Source: Planctomycetota bacterium
GTDB taxonomy: Bacteria > Planctomycetota > Phycisphaerae > Sedimentisphaerales > Anaerohalosphaeraceae
Length of the DNA: 8,257 nucleotides
Assembly (NCBI GenBank): GCA_003644215.1
Contig: QNBU01000038.1
Coordinates: 1 to 8,257 of the forward strand
Direction of reading: 5' to 3'
Below the pieces are notes generated by a model. It saw only the letters and a list, made by a program, of their open reading frames with translations, made no database searches and was not told where the DNA came from. Made by a program: the position numbers and the translations under genes. Below, in pieces: positions 1 through 6,025 of this stretch. Positions within the stretch are counted from its first letter, which is position 1, and every line of letters starts with the position of its first letter.

Positions 1-320
1 ATTGAAGAAATCCGCAACCCCGCCTGCTGGATCGCTGAAATCGCAGATTCGCGTCCGGAACCCGGCCCATTGACACGAATTTCCACTTCCCGAAGGCCTG
101 ACCGCATGGCTGTGCGGGCACATTTGTCCGCCGCTCTCTGTGCGGCAAAGGGGGTGCTTTTGCGAGACCCTTTGAACCCGACAGAACCGCCGGACCCCTG
201 ACAGACAACAGCACCGTCTGTGTCGGAAATCGTTACCAGCGTATTATTAAAAGTCGCCTTGATGTGAACAATCCCACGCACCACATTTCTTCTAACTTTT
301 CGTTTTGTACTTTTAGCCAT
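1..320 (-). CDS. rpsK: 30S ribosomal protein S11, 3' end cut by window edge
   Basis: S11 sits on the platform of the small subunit and helps shape the mRNA exit region near the Shine-Dalgarno helix. Translating from the ATG at 318-320 gives 106 codons without a stop to the left edge, so the gene is partial; S11 is usually near 125-130 residues, so roughly 20 to 25 C-terminal residues, including the basic tail, are missing. Family motifs are clear: HIKATFNNTLVTISD (19-33), GSRKSTPFAAQRAA (51-64), NGPGSGRES (84-92) and AIQQAGLRI (96-104). The N-terminus is basic (KSTKRKVRR). It follows rpsM by 55 nt, as in the usual alpha-operon order. The upstream ribosome binding site is weak: a GGGAA about ten bases before the ATG. 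Identity is certain from the motifs. Confidence 0.97.
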   Translation of the reverse strand, partial: MAKSTKRKVRRNVVRGIVHIKATFNNTLVTISDTDGAVVCQGSGGSVGFKGSRKSTPFAAQRAADKCARTAMRSGLREVEIRVNGPGSGRESAISAIQQAGLRISS

Positions 321-375
321 TTTCTATTCGTTCCCAAGAATTTCAGTCTATATGCCACCTGGCCCATGAAGATAA

Positions 376-759
376 TTAACGCAGTTCCTTAACGCCCTTC
401 TTCCCGGCGACGGTCTTCTTTTTACCTTTACGGGTACGGGCGTTACTCTGGGTCTGTTGGCCGCGAACCGGCATTCCGCGACGATGCCGCACACCTCGAT
501 AACATGCAATATCTTTTAAGCGAACAATGCTCTGCGAAACACGGCGACGAAGCGTCCCTTCAACCTCGTAATCCCGGTCAATAATCTGAGCGATTCGGCT
601 AACCTCATCTTCGGACAACTTACTCGCACGAAGCGTTATATCAATGCCAATCTCGGCAAGGATCTTCTTTGACCGATGAACGCCCACACCATGGATATAA
701 GTTAGCGCAATCCATGCCTGTTTATTATTTGGAACATCAACACCCACTATACGCGGCAT
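376..759 (-). CDS. rpsM: 30S ribosomal protein S13
   Basis: S13 lies in the head of the small subunit and contacts the P-site tRNA and, through bridge B1, the large subunit. The 127-residue product has the normal length. It begins MPRIVGVDVPNNK as most bacterial S13 do, has the helix-two-turn-helix start ALTYIHGVGVHRSKKIL (18-34), and carries the signature RGVRHRRGMPVRGQ (88-101) followed by NARTRKGKKK and a lysine-rich tail that reaches the P site. The ATG at 757-759 is preceded by AGGAG at five-base spacing, so the start is secure. It lies 40 nt after rpmJ and 55 nt before rpsK, which is the standard junction of spc and alpha operons in bacteria with infA-rpmJ in between. Confidence 0.98.
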   Translation of the reverse strand: MPRIVGVDVPNNKQAWIALTYIHGVGVHRSKKILAEIGIDITLRASKLSEDEVSRIAQIIDRDYEVEGTLRRRVSQSIVRLKDIACYRGVRHRRGMPVRGQQTQSNARTRKGKKKTVAGKKGVKELR

Positions 760-799
760 AATAACTCCTGTACTTGTAACATATTATTCATTCTCACCC

Positions 800-916
800 T
801 TAACCCTGGCGCTGTTTATGTCGCGGATTTGCCGAACAAATCACGCGCAAAACGCCCTTGCGACGGATGACTTTGCAATTTTCACAAATTCGTTTCACTG
901 AACTTCTAACTTTCAT
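800..916 (-). CDS. rpmJ: 50S ribosomal protein L36, zinc-binding form, 38 residues
   Basis: This very short gene encodes L36, a zinc-ribbon protein that binds 23S rRNA in the large subunit. Translation from the ATG at 914-916 gives 38 residues ending in the classic HKQRQG and a TAA at 800-802. The protein begins MKVRSSVKRICENCKVIRRK and carries the zinc ligands C11, C14, C27 and H33. The standard bacterial L36 has 37 residues with the histidine at 32, so one residue is inserted after the third cysteine (reads CSANPRH). GAAGGTG at 922-928 is a good ribosome binding site five bases upstream. It sits 27 nt after infA and 40 nt before rpsM, exactly where rpmJ is expected. Presence of all four ligands means this is the zinc-dependent (C+) version. 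Confidence 0.95.
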   Translation of the reverse strand: MKVRSSVKRICENCKVIRRKGVLRVICSANPRHKQRQG

Positions 917-943
917 GACTACACCTTCAGAATTCAAGGTTAT

Positions 944-1159
944 CTAATTTCTCAATACGATGCGGCCGCGGGTCAGATCATACGGACTCATTTCAACCGT
1001 TACGGTGTCGCCCGGAAGAATACGAATAAAATGCATCCTCATTTTCCCTGACACATGGGCCAAAATCTGATGGCCATTTTCCAGTTCCACCCGGAATACC
1101 GCATTGGGCTTGGCCTCGATGACCTTCGCTTCAAACTTAATTGCGTCTTTGCTCGCCAT
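944..1159 (-). CDS. infA: Translation initiation factor IF-1
   Basis: IF-1 is a small cytoplasmic OB-fold protein that binds the ribosomal A site during initiation and works with IF-2 and IF-3. The product is 71 residues, the usual size (71-73). The S1-like OB fold runs from about residue 7 to the end, with recognisable stretches VFRVELENGH (21-30), LAHVSGKMRMHFIRILPGD (33-51) and the end segment MSPYDLTRGRIVLRN (57-71). The ATG at 1157-1159 gives the expected family N-terminus (MASKDAIKFEAKV), but the 20 bases before it contain no GGAG or AGGA, so its initiation may be leaderless-like in context or coupled to the upstream gene. It is 31 nt after map and 27 nt before rpmJ. Confidence 0.97.
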   Translation of the reverse strand: MASKDAIKFEAKVIEAKPNAVFRVELENGHQILAHVSGKMRMHFIRILPGDTVTVEMSPYDLTRGRIVLRN

Positions 1160-1190
1160 TCGTAGTTAAGATTCTTTCTGTATTCTATTA

Positions 1191-1967
1191 CTAATCTGTC
1201 AGGACTTCACATCCATCTCTGACCACTGCGATCGTATGTTCAAAATGCGCTGAACATTTTTTATCTTTTGTTATCACTGTCCAGCCATCAGACAGCGTTC
1301 GGACACCGGACTTACCCATATTAACCATCGGTTCAACAGCCAGAACCATGCCTTCGGTCAGCACAATGTCATCTCGAAGCAATTCTCTGCTGACAAAGTT
1401 CGGTACTTTCGGATCCTCATGCATTTCCGTCCCAATACCGTGGCCCACATAGTCTTTGACAATAGAAAAACCAGCTTCTTTTGCTGCTTCTTCCATCGCA
1501 CCGGCAATCGAACTCCATTTAACACCCGGCGCCATCTGCTCAATCGCAATATCCAAGAGCCGCTGTGTTACAACCAGCAATTTTTGCCGATCCGGTGCAA
1601 TCTGCCCAATTCCAACGGTCATCGCCGAATCGCCGCAATAGCCATTGAGTTTGATGCCAAAGTCAACACTGAGGATGTCGCCCTCTTTGAGAATCACCTT
1701 TTTCGAGGGAATCCCGTGAACCAACTGCTCATTGACGGATGCACAAATTCCGCCGGGAAACGGCTTGTCCATATAAGGACACGGTACGCCCTTAAACAAA
1801 GCGATCGCCCCGGCGTCACGCGTCATTTGCAAGGCCGTTTTATCCAACTCAGCAGTGCTGACGCCCGGTTTTGCATCTTCCTTTAATTTTGAAAGAACCT
1901 TCGCGACCAGCGAACCGGCGGTGCGAAGCATTTCTATTTCTCTTCTGCTACGAAGTGTTATCGACAT
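1191..1967 (-). CDS. map: Methionine aminopeptidase, type I
   Basis: MetAP removes the N-terminal methionine from new proteins in the cytoplasm when the second residue is small. The product is 258 residues from the ATG at 1965-1967 (MSITLRSRREIEML). Numbered from there, the dinuclear metal site is complete: D102, D113, H176, E212 and E243, with the substrate histidine H85 in VHGIPS. The spacings agree with the E. coli enzyme apart from a three-residue insertion between the third and fourth ligands. There is no N-terminal zinc-finger extension, so this is a short type Ia-like form. An in-frame ATG four codons upstream (1977-1979) would overlap adk, but it lacks a ribosome binding site, whereas GGGTGA at 1972-1977 suits the chosen start. 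Its spacer from the adk stop is 4 nt, so translation is probably coupled. Confidence 0.96.
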   Translation of the reverse strand: MSITLRSRREIEMLRTAGSLVAKVLSKLKEDAKPGVSTAELDKTALQMTRDAGAIALFKGVPCPYMDKPFPGGICASVNEQLVHGIPSKKVILKEGDILSVDFGIKLNGYCGDSAMTVGIGQIAPDRQKLLVVTQRLLDIAIEQMAPGVKWSSIAGAMEEAAKEAGFSIVKDYVGHGIGTEMHEDPKVPNFVSRELLRDDIVLTEGMVLAVEPMVNMGKSGVRTLSDGWTVITKDKKCSAHFEHTIAVVRDGCEVLTD

Positions 1968-1971
1968 CGTT

Positions 1972-1977
1972 TCACCC
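1972..1977 (-). promoter_or_regulatory. Probable ribosome binding site of map, overlapping the adk stop
   Basis: The transcript reads GGGTGA, with its last three bases forming the adk stop codon, and lies four bases before the ATG at 1965-1967. It supports that start over the ATG at 1977-1979, which has no purine-rich motif upstream. Confidence 0.5.
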
Positions 1978-2622
1978 ATTCAGGGCGTCGAGTTTTCCCA
2001 AAACACTCGCCGTAACCTTATCAATATCCTGATTGGCGTCAATATCAAGAATGGTGTTGCCTTTTCCCTGATAATAGCCAACAACCGCCGCCGTCTGCTC
2101 ATGGTAGGTTTTGAGCCGGTAAGAAACCACTTCCGGCGTATCGTCTTTCCGTTGGGTCAACGCACCACAGCCGGCATCGCACTGACCATCGGCTTTCGGC
2201 TTTAAGTTTACAACATGATAAACCGCACCGCACTCCGGACAACTCCGTCGGCCCGTCATACGATCCATAATCGGCTCGTCGGGAACCTGAAGATTGACAA
2301 TCGCATCAATCTTTTCACCGGCCTTTTCCAATGCCGCGTCAAGACCTTCGCCCTGGACGACTGTTCTCGGAAAACCGTCCAAAACATAACCACTCGGCGC
2401 TTTTTTGATCGCGGCGATCATCATATCAATAATTAAATCATCCGGAACCAACGCGCCGCTGTCCATATAGCTCTGTGCTTTTTGGCCGAGTTCGCTGTTG
2501 GCTTTTCGCTCCGCACGAAGGATGTCCCCGCTGGACAAGTGGCCCATGCCGTACTTGTCAACAATTCGCTTGCATTGGGTTCCTTTGCCAGCGCCGGGAG
2601 GTCCAAGCAGTATCAATTTCAT
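1972..2622 (-). CDS. adk: Adenylate kinase, long-lid zinc type
   Basis: Adenylate kinase interconverts ATP plus AMP and two ADP in the cytoplasm. The 216-residue protein has the P-loop GPPGAGKGT (7-15), the AMP-binding region around HLSSGDILR (28-36), the LDGFPRT motif (81-87), and a long lid of about residues 122-160 with R125/R126 and RKDDTPEVVSYRL (158-170). The lid carries four cysteines, C128, C131, C148 and C152, the pattern of zinc-binding long-form enzymes, but the last pair is spaced C-X3-C where C-X2-C or C-X2-D is usual. The ATG overlaps the secY stop (ATGA), with AGGGGG seven bases upstream inside secY, so the two genes are almost certainly translationally coupled. The secY-adk-map order is common in bacteria. 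Confidence 0.98.
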   Translation of the reverse strand: MKLILLGPPGAGKGTQCKRIVDKYGMGHLSSGDILRAERKANSELGQKAQSYMDSGALVPDDLIIDMMIAAIKKAPSGYVLDGFPRTVVQGEGLDAALEKAGEKIDAIVNLQVPDEPIMDRMTGRRSCPECGAVYHVVNLKPKADGQCDAGCGALTQRKDDTPEVVSYRLKTYHEQTAAVVGYYQGKGNTILDIDANQDIDKVTASVLGKLDALNG

Positions 2623-3980
2623 CTGAATGCCCCCTTCACTTTTGAGTCGCCGAAACCTTCATAATTACGCATAATCAGGTTGGCTTCGATCCGCTGAACC
2701 AAGTCCAGAGAAACACTCACCACAATCAGCAAGCCCGTTCCACCCAGAAAGGATGCAACCGCAAACGGCACGCCCAGCAACTGTGTAATCAAACTGGGAA
2801 CCACGGCAATGATTGCAAGAAACGAAGCACCAAAGAAAGTGATGCGAACCATTACGGTTTCTAAGTATTCCGCCGTACGATGGCCGGGACGCAGACCCGG
2901 GATAAAACTACCCCGGTCTCGCAAATTCTTGGCCATATCTTTGGGCTGAAACTGAACAGTGGTCCAGAAATACGCAAACAGGAAAATCATCACAACGAAA
3001 ACAACGCTATAGGTAAACGCGGTCGGCCCAAAGGCCTCGGAAATCTGGCTAAGCACAGCCGAATCGGACAGAGCCGGGATTTTCTGCAATTGCTGTAGGA
3101 CAATTGGCGGAAACATCATCAAACTGGAGGCAAAGATGATCGGCATTACACCGCCGTGATTAACACGCAGCGGCAGGTAATGTCGTGCGCCGCCGTACAT
3201 CCGATGGCCCCGCATCTGCTTGGCCTGCTGGATCGGGATGCGTCGCTGCCCCTGTGTAATCAAAATAGCCCCGGCAATGACAAAAATAAACGCGGCGACC
3301 AAGAAAACAATCGTCCCCATACCAAATTGCCCCGGTTCGACACCAACTTTAAGCTTTGTGTTCTGCAAGACTTGCTGGATCGCCCACGGCATGCGCGACA
3401 GGATACCGGCCATAATAATCAAGCTGATGCCATTGCCCATACCATATTCATCAATCTGTTCACCCAGCCACATCAAAAAGAGCGTTCCGGCGGTCATCCC
3501 CACAACACCCATCACAATCGCATGAACCTGCATACCGGGATAGACATATCCTTCACCGCCGGCAAACATCTTCGTGTACATCAATGACTGGACCAAACAT
3601 AACGGCACTGTCAGATAGCGGGTGTACTCCTGTATTTTCTTGTGTCCGGTCTGTCCTTCCTGCCGCAATTTCTTCAGGGCCGGCAGAACTTCTCCCAGCA
3701 ACATTAAAATAATGGACGCCGAGATATACGGCATAATGCCCAAACCAAACACACTGGACTGCTGAAGCGTACCGCCTGTAAACATCTGCATGTAATCTGC
3801 CGCCCGGCCCAGCGGTGAATCCGTATCCCGCTGGCCAGAAACCTGCTGGATCGCCTCAGCGTTATACCCAGGAACCGGGATATGAAATCCTATCCGGTAG
3901 ATGCACAATAGCGCAATCGTAAACAGAATCTTGTTTCTAAGATCCGGCACCTTAAATATATTGGCAAATGTCCCAAACAT
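2619..3980 (-). CDS. secY: Protein translocase channel subunit SecY
   Basis: SecY forms the membrane channel of the Sec translocase with SecE and SecG, passing unfolded preproteins from SecA or ribosomes across the inner membrane. The 453-residue product shows about ten membrane segments, near residues 17-36, 80-98, 122-139, 153-173, 184-204, 221-243, 275-297, 321-341, 373-399 and 405-428. The plug region is at about 64-78 (FTGGTLQQSSVFGLG). The two conserved cytoplasmic loops are present: QGQRRIPIQ (243-251) and NLRDRGSFIPGLRPG (352-366), the latter holding the arginine important for SecA and ribosome contact. The ATG at 3978-3980 follows AAGGAA and a run of eight As ending in the start codon. 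It is 26 nt after rplO and overlaps adk by 4 nt. Confidence 0.98.
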   Translation of the reverse strand: MFGTFANIFKVPDLRNKILFTIALLCIYRIGFHIPVPGYNAEAIQQVSGQRDTDSPLGRAADYMQMFTGGTLQQSSVFGLGIMPYISASIILMLLGEVLPALKKLRQEGQTGHKKIQEYTRYLTVPLCLVQSLMYTKMFAGGEGYVYPGMQVHAIVMGVVGMTAGTLFLMWLGEQIDEYGMGNGISLIIMAGILSRMPWAIQQVLQNTKLKVGVEPGQFGMGTIVFLVAAFIFVIAGAILITQGQRRIPIQQAKQMRGHRMYGGARHYLPLRVNHGGVMPIIFASSLMMFPPIVLQQLQKIPALSDSAVLSQISEAFGPTAFTYSVVFVVMIFLFAYFWTTVQFQPKDMAKNLRDRGSFIPGLRPGHRTAEYLETVMVRITFFGASFLAIIAVVPSLITQLLGVPFAVASFLGGTGLLIVVSVSLDLVQRIEANLIMRNYEGFGDSKVKGAFR

Positions 3981-4006
3981 TTTTTTTCTTCCTTGTTAGT
4001 TAGGGC

Positions 4007-4456
4007 TTAGGCGACAACCTTTGCTGAACCGCCGCAACTGGAAATTTTTTCTTGTGCACTTTTACTGAACTTATGAGCAGACACATCCAGCTTTTTCGTC
4101 AGTTCCCCATCGCCGAGGATCTTGACTTTGCTGCTGGACGAATCGACCAAACCGGCAGATACGAGTTCGTTGAGACCCACTTCCGTCCCGTCATTGAAAA
4201 GACGATCCAGTTGAGAAACATTGACGACTTCATAACGCATCGCAAATTGAGCATTATTAAATCCGCGTTTAGGCAATCTTCGAAATAACGGCATCTGGCC
4301 GCCTTCATAAGCCAGCGGTGTGGATGAACCCGCACGGCTGCCGTAGCCCTTATGGCCCCGACCGCAGGTTTTTCCGCTACCCGATCCCCTGCCGCGTCCA
4401 ACGCGATTTCGTTTCGGATCAGCCCCGACAATTGCTGTGATTTCATTTCTTAACAT
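4007..4456 (-). CDS. rplO: 50S ribosomal protein L15
   Basis: L15 is a late-assembling large-subunit protein whose long basic N-terminal arm runs through 23S rRNA. From the ATG at 4454-4456 it is 149 residues, the normal length. The arm contains VGRGRGSGSGKTCGRGHKG (19-37), followed by EGGQMPLFRRLPKRGF (51-66); the globular part continues to LDVSAHKFSKSAQEKI (123-138) and GGSAKVVA. An in-frame TTG at 4478-4480 would add eight residues inside rpsE, but a near-perfect Shine-Dalgarno sequence (4463-4473) lies between the two, so the ATG is preferred. It follows rpsE directly with 7 nt between stop and start. In many bacteria rpmD (L30) would sit here; there is no room for it. Confidence 0.97.
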   Translation of the reverse strand: MLRNEITAIVGADPKRNRVGRGRGSGSGKTCGRGHKGYGSRAGSSTPLAYEGGQMPLFRRLPKRGFNNAQFAMRYEVVNVSQLDRLFNDGTEVGLNELVSAGLVDSSSSKVKILGDGELTKKLDVSAHKFSKSAQEKISSCGGSAKVVA

Positions 4457-4462
4457 GTCGTT

Positions 4463-4473
4463 ATCACCACCTT
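4463..4473 (-). promoter_or_regulatory. Strong ribosome binding site for rplO, overlapping the rpsE stop
   Basis: The transcript reads AAGGTGGTGAT, matching the ideal AAGGAGGTGAT with one mismatch, and lies six bases before the rplO ATG. It covers the last codons and the TGA stop of rpsE (4464-4466). It fixes the rplO start at 4456 instead of the upstream in-frame TTG, and implies that ribosomes ending on rpsE can start directly on rplO. Confidence 0.8.
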
Positions 4474-4979
4474 TTTTCAACTTCGATCTCTACTCCACGC
4501 AGAGATTCGACGGTTTCTTTATCACGAAGTTTCATTAAGCCGTCCATGACCGCTTTGACCACATTCTTTGCGGCACGGCTTCCGTTCACTTTGGTCAGCA
4601 CATTGCGAACACCCGCGTACTCCAGAATCGAGCGAGTGGTCGAACCGGCGATCACACCCGTACCCGGACTGGCCGGCAACAGGGTAACCTGTGTCGCACG
4701 ACACTTGCCGATAATCGGATGCGGCAGCGTACCGTCCACAAGCGGAATCTGGTGCAGATTCTTCTTGGCGTCCTTAACTGCTTTTTCAACAGCCGGAGGC
4801 ACTTCATTCGCCTTCCCATAACCAAAGCCAACTGTCCCGTTGCGATCTCCGACGACCACCAATGCGGAAAAGCTGAAACGGCGGCCACCTTTGACCACCT
4901 TGGCATTACGGAAAACCTTAACGACCGTATCTTCCAGCGGTTGTTCGGTTTGAATGTCTGTTCTGATTTCTTCAGCCAA
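4464..4979 (-). CDS. rpsE: 30S ribosomal protein S5, TTG start
   Basis: S5 is a small-subunit protein near the A-site and mRNA entry, important for decoding accuracy. The product is 171 residues, within the usual 160-175 range. The N-terminal dsRBD-like domain shows GGRRFSFSALVVVGD (31-45) and GFGYGKANEVPPA (51-63); the C-terminal domain shows LLPASPGTGVIAG (100-112) and GVRNVLTK (123-130). The start is a TTG at 4977-4979: no ATG or GTG is in frame before conserved sequence begins, and GGAG at 4987-4990 lies seven bases upstream. It follows rplR by 39 nt and is 7 nt from rplO, with no L30 gene between, unlike the E. coli order rpsE-rpmD-rplO. Confidence 0.97.
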   Translation of the reverse strand: MAEEIRTDIQTEQPLEDTVVKVFRNAKVVKGGRRFSFSALVVVGDRNGTVGFGYGKANEVPPAVEKAVKDAKKNLHQIPLVDGTLPHPIIGKCRATQVTLLPASPGTGVIAGSTTRSILEYAGVRNVLTKVNGSRAAKNVVKAVMDGLMKLRDKETVESLRGVEIEVEKRW

Positions 4980-4986
4980 CTTCTAT

Positions 4987-4990
4987 CTCC
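4987..4990 (-). promoter_or_regulatory. Ribosome binding site that supports the TTG start of rpsE
   Basis: The transcript has GGAG seven bases before the TTG at 4977-4979. This is normal spacing and supports initiation at a TTG codon in a gene expected to be highly expressed. Confidence 0.65.
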
Positions 4991-5018
4991 GATTCTATCG
5001 TTTTTGATTCGTTCCCAT

Positions 5019-5384
5019 TTAGAATGCCAGTCCGGCCTGGCGCGCCGCGTCGGCCAGCGATTTTATCCGGCCGTGATACCTGTAACCATTACGGTCGAAA
5101 CAGACCGCTTTGATCCCAACATCCATCGCCTGCTTGGCGATAGCTGTTCCAACACTTTTCGCAGCGTCCTTATTGCCGCCATAAGAAATATCGCCTCGCA
5201 ACAGTTTAGCCCGTGTACTTGAGGAAGCCAGCGTAACGCCCGCCAAGTCATCAATGACCTGGGCATAAATATGCCGACCGGAACGGAAAATAACCAACCT
5301 CGGGCGGTCCGGGGTTCCAAATATTTTCCGTCGGGAACGCCAATTTCGCCGCTGACGGGCCTTTCTGATTTTTTCTTTTTGCAT
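5019..5384 (-). CDS. rplR: 50S ribosomal protein L18
   Basis: L18 binds 5S rRNA with L5 and L25 and forms part of the central protuberance. From the ATG at 5382-5384 it is 121 residues, the usual size. The N-terminus is strongly basic (MQKEKIRKARQRRNWRSRRK), followed by RPRLVIFRSGRHIYAQVIDD (27-46), NKDAAKSVG (71-79) and the C-terminal signature FDRNGYRYHGRIKSLADAAR (96-115), ending AGLAF. An in-frame TTG three codons upstream (5391-5393) gives MVAMQKEK, but the ribosome binding site TAAGGA at 5395-5400 is only one base from it and ten from the ATG, so the ATG is preferred. It follows rplF after the longest spacer in the window (73 nt), which holds a hairpin. Confidence 0.96.
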   Translation of the reverse strand: MQKEKIRKARQRRNWRSRRKIFGTPDRPRLVIFRSGRHIYAQVIDDLAGVTLASSSTRAKLLRGDISYGGNKDAAKSVGTAIAKQAMDVGIKAVCFDRNGYRYHGRIKSLADAARQAGLAF

Positions 5385-5394
5385 CGCTACCAAA

Positions 5395-5400
5395 TCCTTA
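5395..5400 (-). promoter_or_regulatory. Ribosome binding site of rplR
   Basis: The transcript reads TAAGGA ten bases upstream of the ATG at 5382-5384 and just one base from an alternative TTG. The spacing decides for the ATG and a 121-residue L18. Confidence 0.6.
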
Positions 5401-5407
5401 TTATTGT

Positions 5408-5435
5408 TCGCAGCCGTGCGGTATCACTGCTGCAA
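5408..5435 (-). promoter_or_regulatory. Hairpin in the rplF-rplR spacer, function unknown
   Basis: The transcript can fold as a 7-bp stem (UUGCAGC with GCUGCGA, one G-U pair), one A-G mismatch, 3 more pairs (GUG with CAC) and a 6-nt loop AUACCG. It sits 22 nt after the rplF stop and 7 nt before the rplR ribosome binding site. There is no run of Us after it, so it is not a normal factor-independent terminator. Possible roles are mRNA processing, a protein-binding operator, or a stability element; nothing in the sequence chooses between these, and it may be chance. Confidence 0.35.
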
Positions 5436-5457
5436 CTTGGAAATTAAACCCTCTTAT

Positions 5458-6024
5458 TTAAGCACCTAAGGCCTTGCCCACCTTACGAATGACACGCTCA
5501 TCAGTATAACGAATTCCCTTGCCCTGATACGGTTCCGGCGGGCGCACTTTGCGAATCTCTGCGGCAAACTGCCCCAATTCCTGCTTATCCGGCCCCGAAA
5601 GCGTAAACACCGCCGGCACATCGTTGCCGCGCGTCGCAGGCGCCTTGATGTCAACTTTGACACTCTTGGGAACTTTCAGTTCCACCGGATGACAGAAGCC
5701 AACATTTAGCACAACCTTACCGCCCTGTTCCTTGATATTGTAACCGGTTCCAAAAATCTGCATCGGCTTCTCGAAACCCTTGCTGACGCCGGTTACCATA
5801 TTGTTCAACAAAGCCCGTGCTGTACCGTGCAATGCTCTTTTTCTGCGGTTTTGCTCATCGGGATTCGATACGAGGATATTATTATCCTCAACTTTCACAT
5901 CGATCTCAGGATGCGTATCCAGTTCAAGTGTTCCCTTGGGGCCGGCAATCTTAAAAGAACGCCCTTTTAGCTCCACTTTCACACCACTTGGCACCACAAT
6001 TGCTTTTTTTCCTATACGACTCAT
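5458..6024 (-). CDS. rplF: 50S ribosomal protein L6
   Basis: L6 has two similar domains and lies near the sarcin-ricin loop at the factor-binding site of the large subunit. The product is 188 residues, a little longer than the common 177-180. It starts MSRIGKKAIVVPSGV as expected. The second domain contains IFGTGYNIKEQGG (90-102), NVGFCHPVELKVP (107-119) and the C-terminal signature GPDKQELGQFAAEIRKVR (144-161) then PPEPYQGKGIRY (162-173), ending RKVGKALGA. The ATG at 6022-6024 is one base from the rpsH stop, and GGTGAG inside the end of rpsH serves as ribosome binding site, so translation is probably coupled. Confidence 0.98.
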   Translation of the reverse strand: MSRIGKKAIVVPSGVKVELKGRSFKIAGPKGTLELDTHPEIDVKVEDNNILVSNPDEQNRRKRALHGTARALLNNMVTGVSKGFEKPMQIFGTGYNIKEQGGKVVLNVGFCHPVELKVPKSVKVDIKAPATRGNDVPAVFTLSGPDKQELGQFAAEIRKVRPPEPYQGKGIRYTDERVIRKVGKALGA

Positions 6025-6025
6025 A

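Noticed and set aside
321..375. Weak hairpin in the rpsM-rpsK spacer
   Set aside because: Only about three GC pairs with a bulge; too weak to call.
1419..1886. Open reading frame of 155 codons on the plus strand
   Set aside because: It lies wholly antisense to map, has no recognisable domain and a composition expected from the reverse of a coding gene.
3156..3587. Open reading frame of 143 codons on the plus strand
   Set aside because: It is antisense to the membrane-rich middle of secY and rich in His, Asn and Gln, typical of a reverse shadow.
4478..4480. TTG as the start of rplO, giving eight more residues
   Set aside because: The strong ribosome binding site lies downstream of it, and L15 proteins begin near the ATG at 4454-4456.
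4719..5222. Open reading frame of 167 codons on the plus strand
   Set aside because: It is antisense to rpsE and rplR and crosses their spacer; both real genes are certain, and the frame shows no known motif.
5408..5435. Factor-independent terminator between rplF and rplR
   Set aside because: A hairpin is present but it is followed by a mixed A-rich sequence, not a U-tract, and the operon continues in the same direction.
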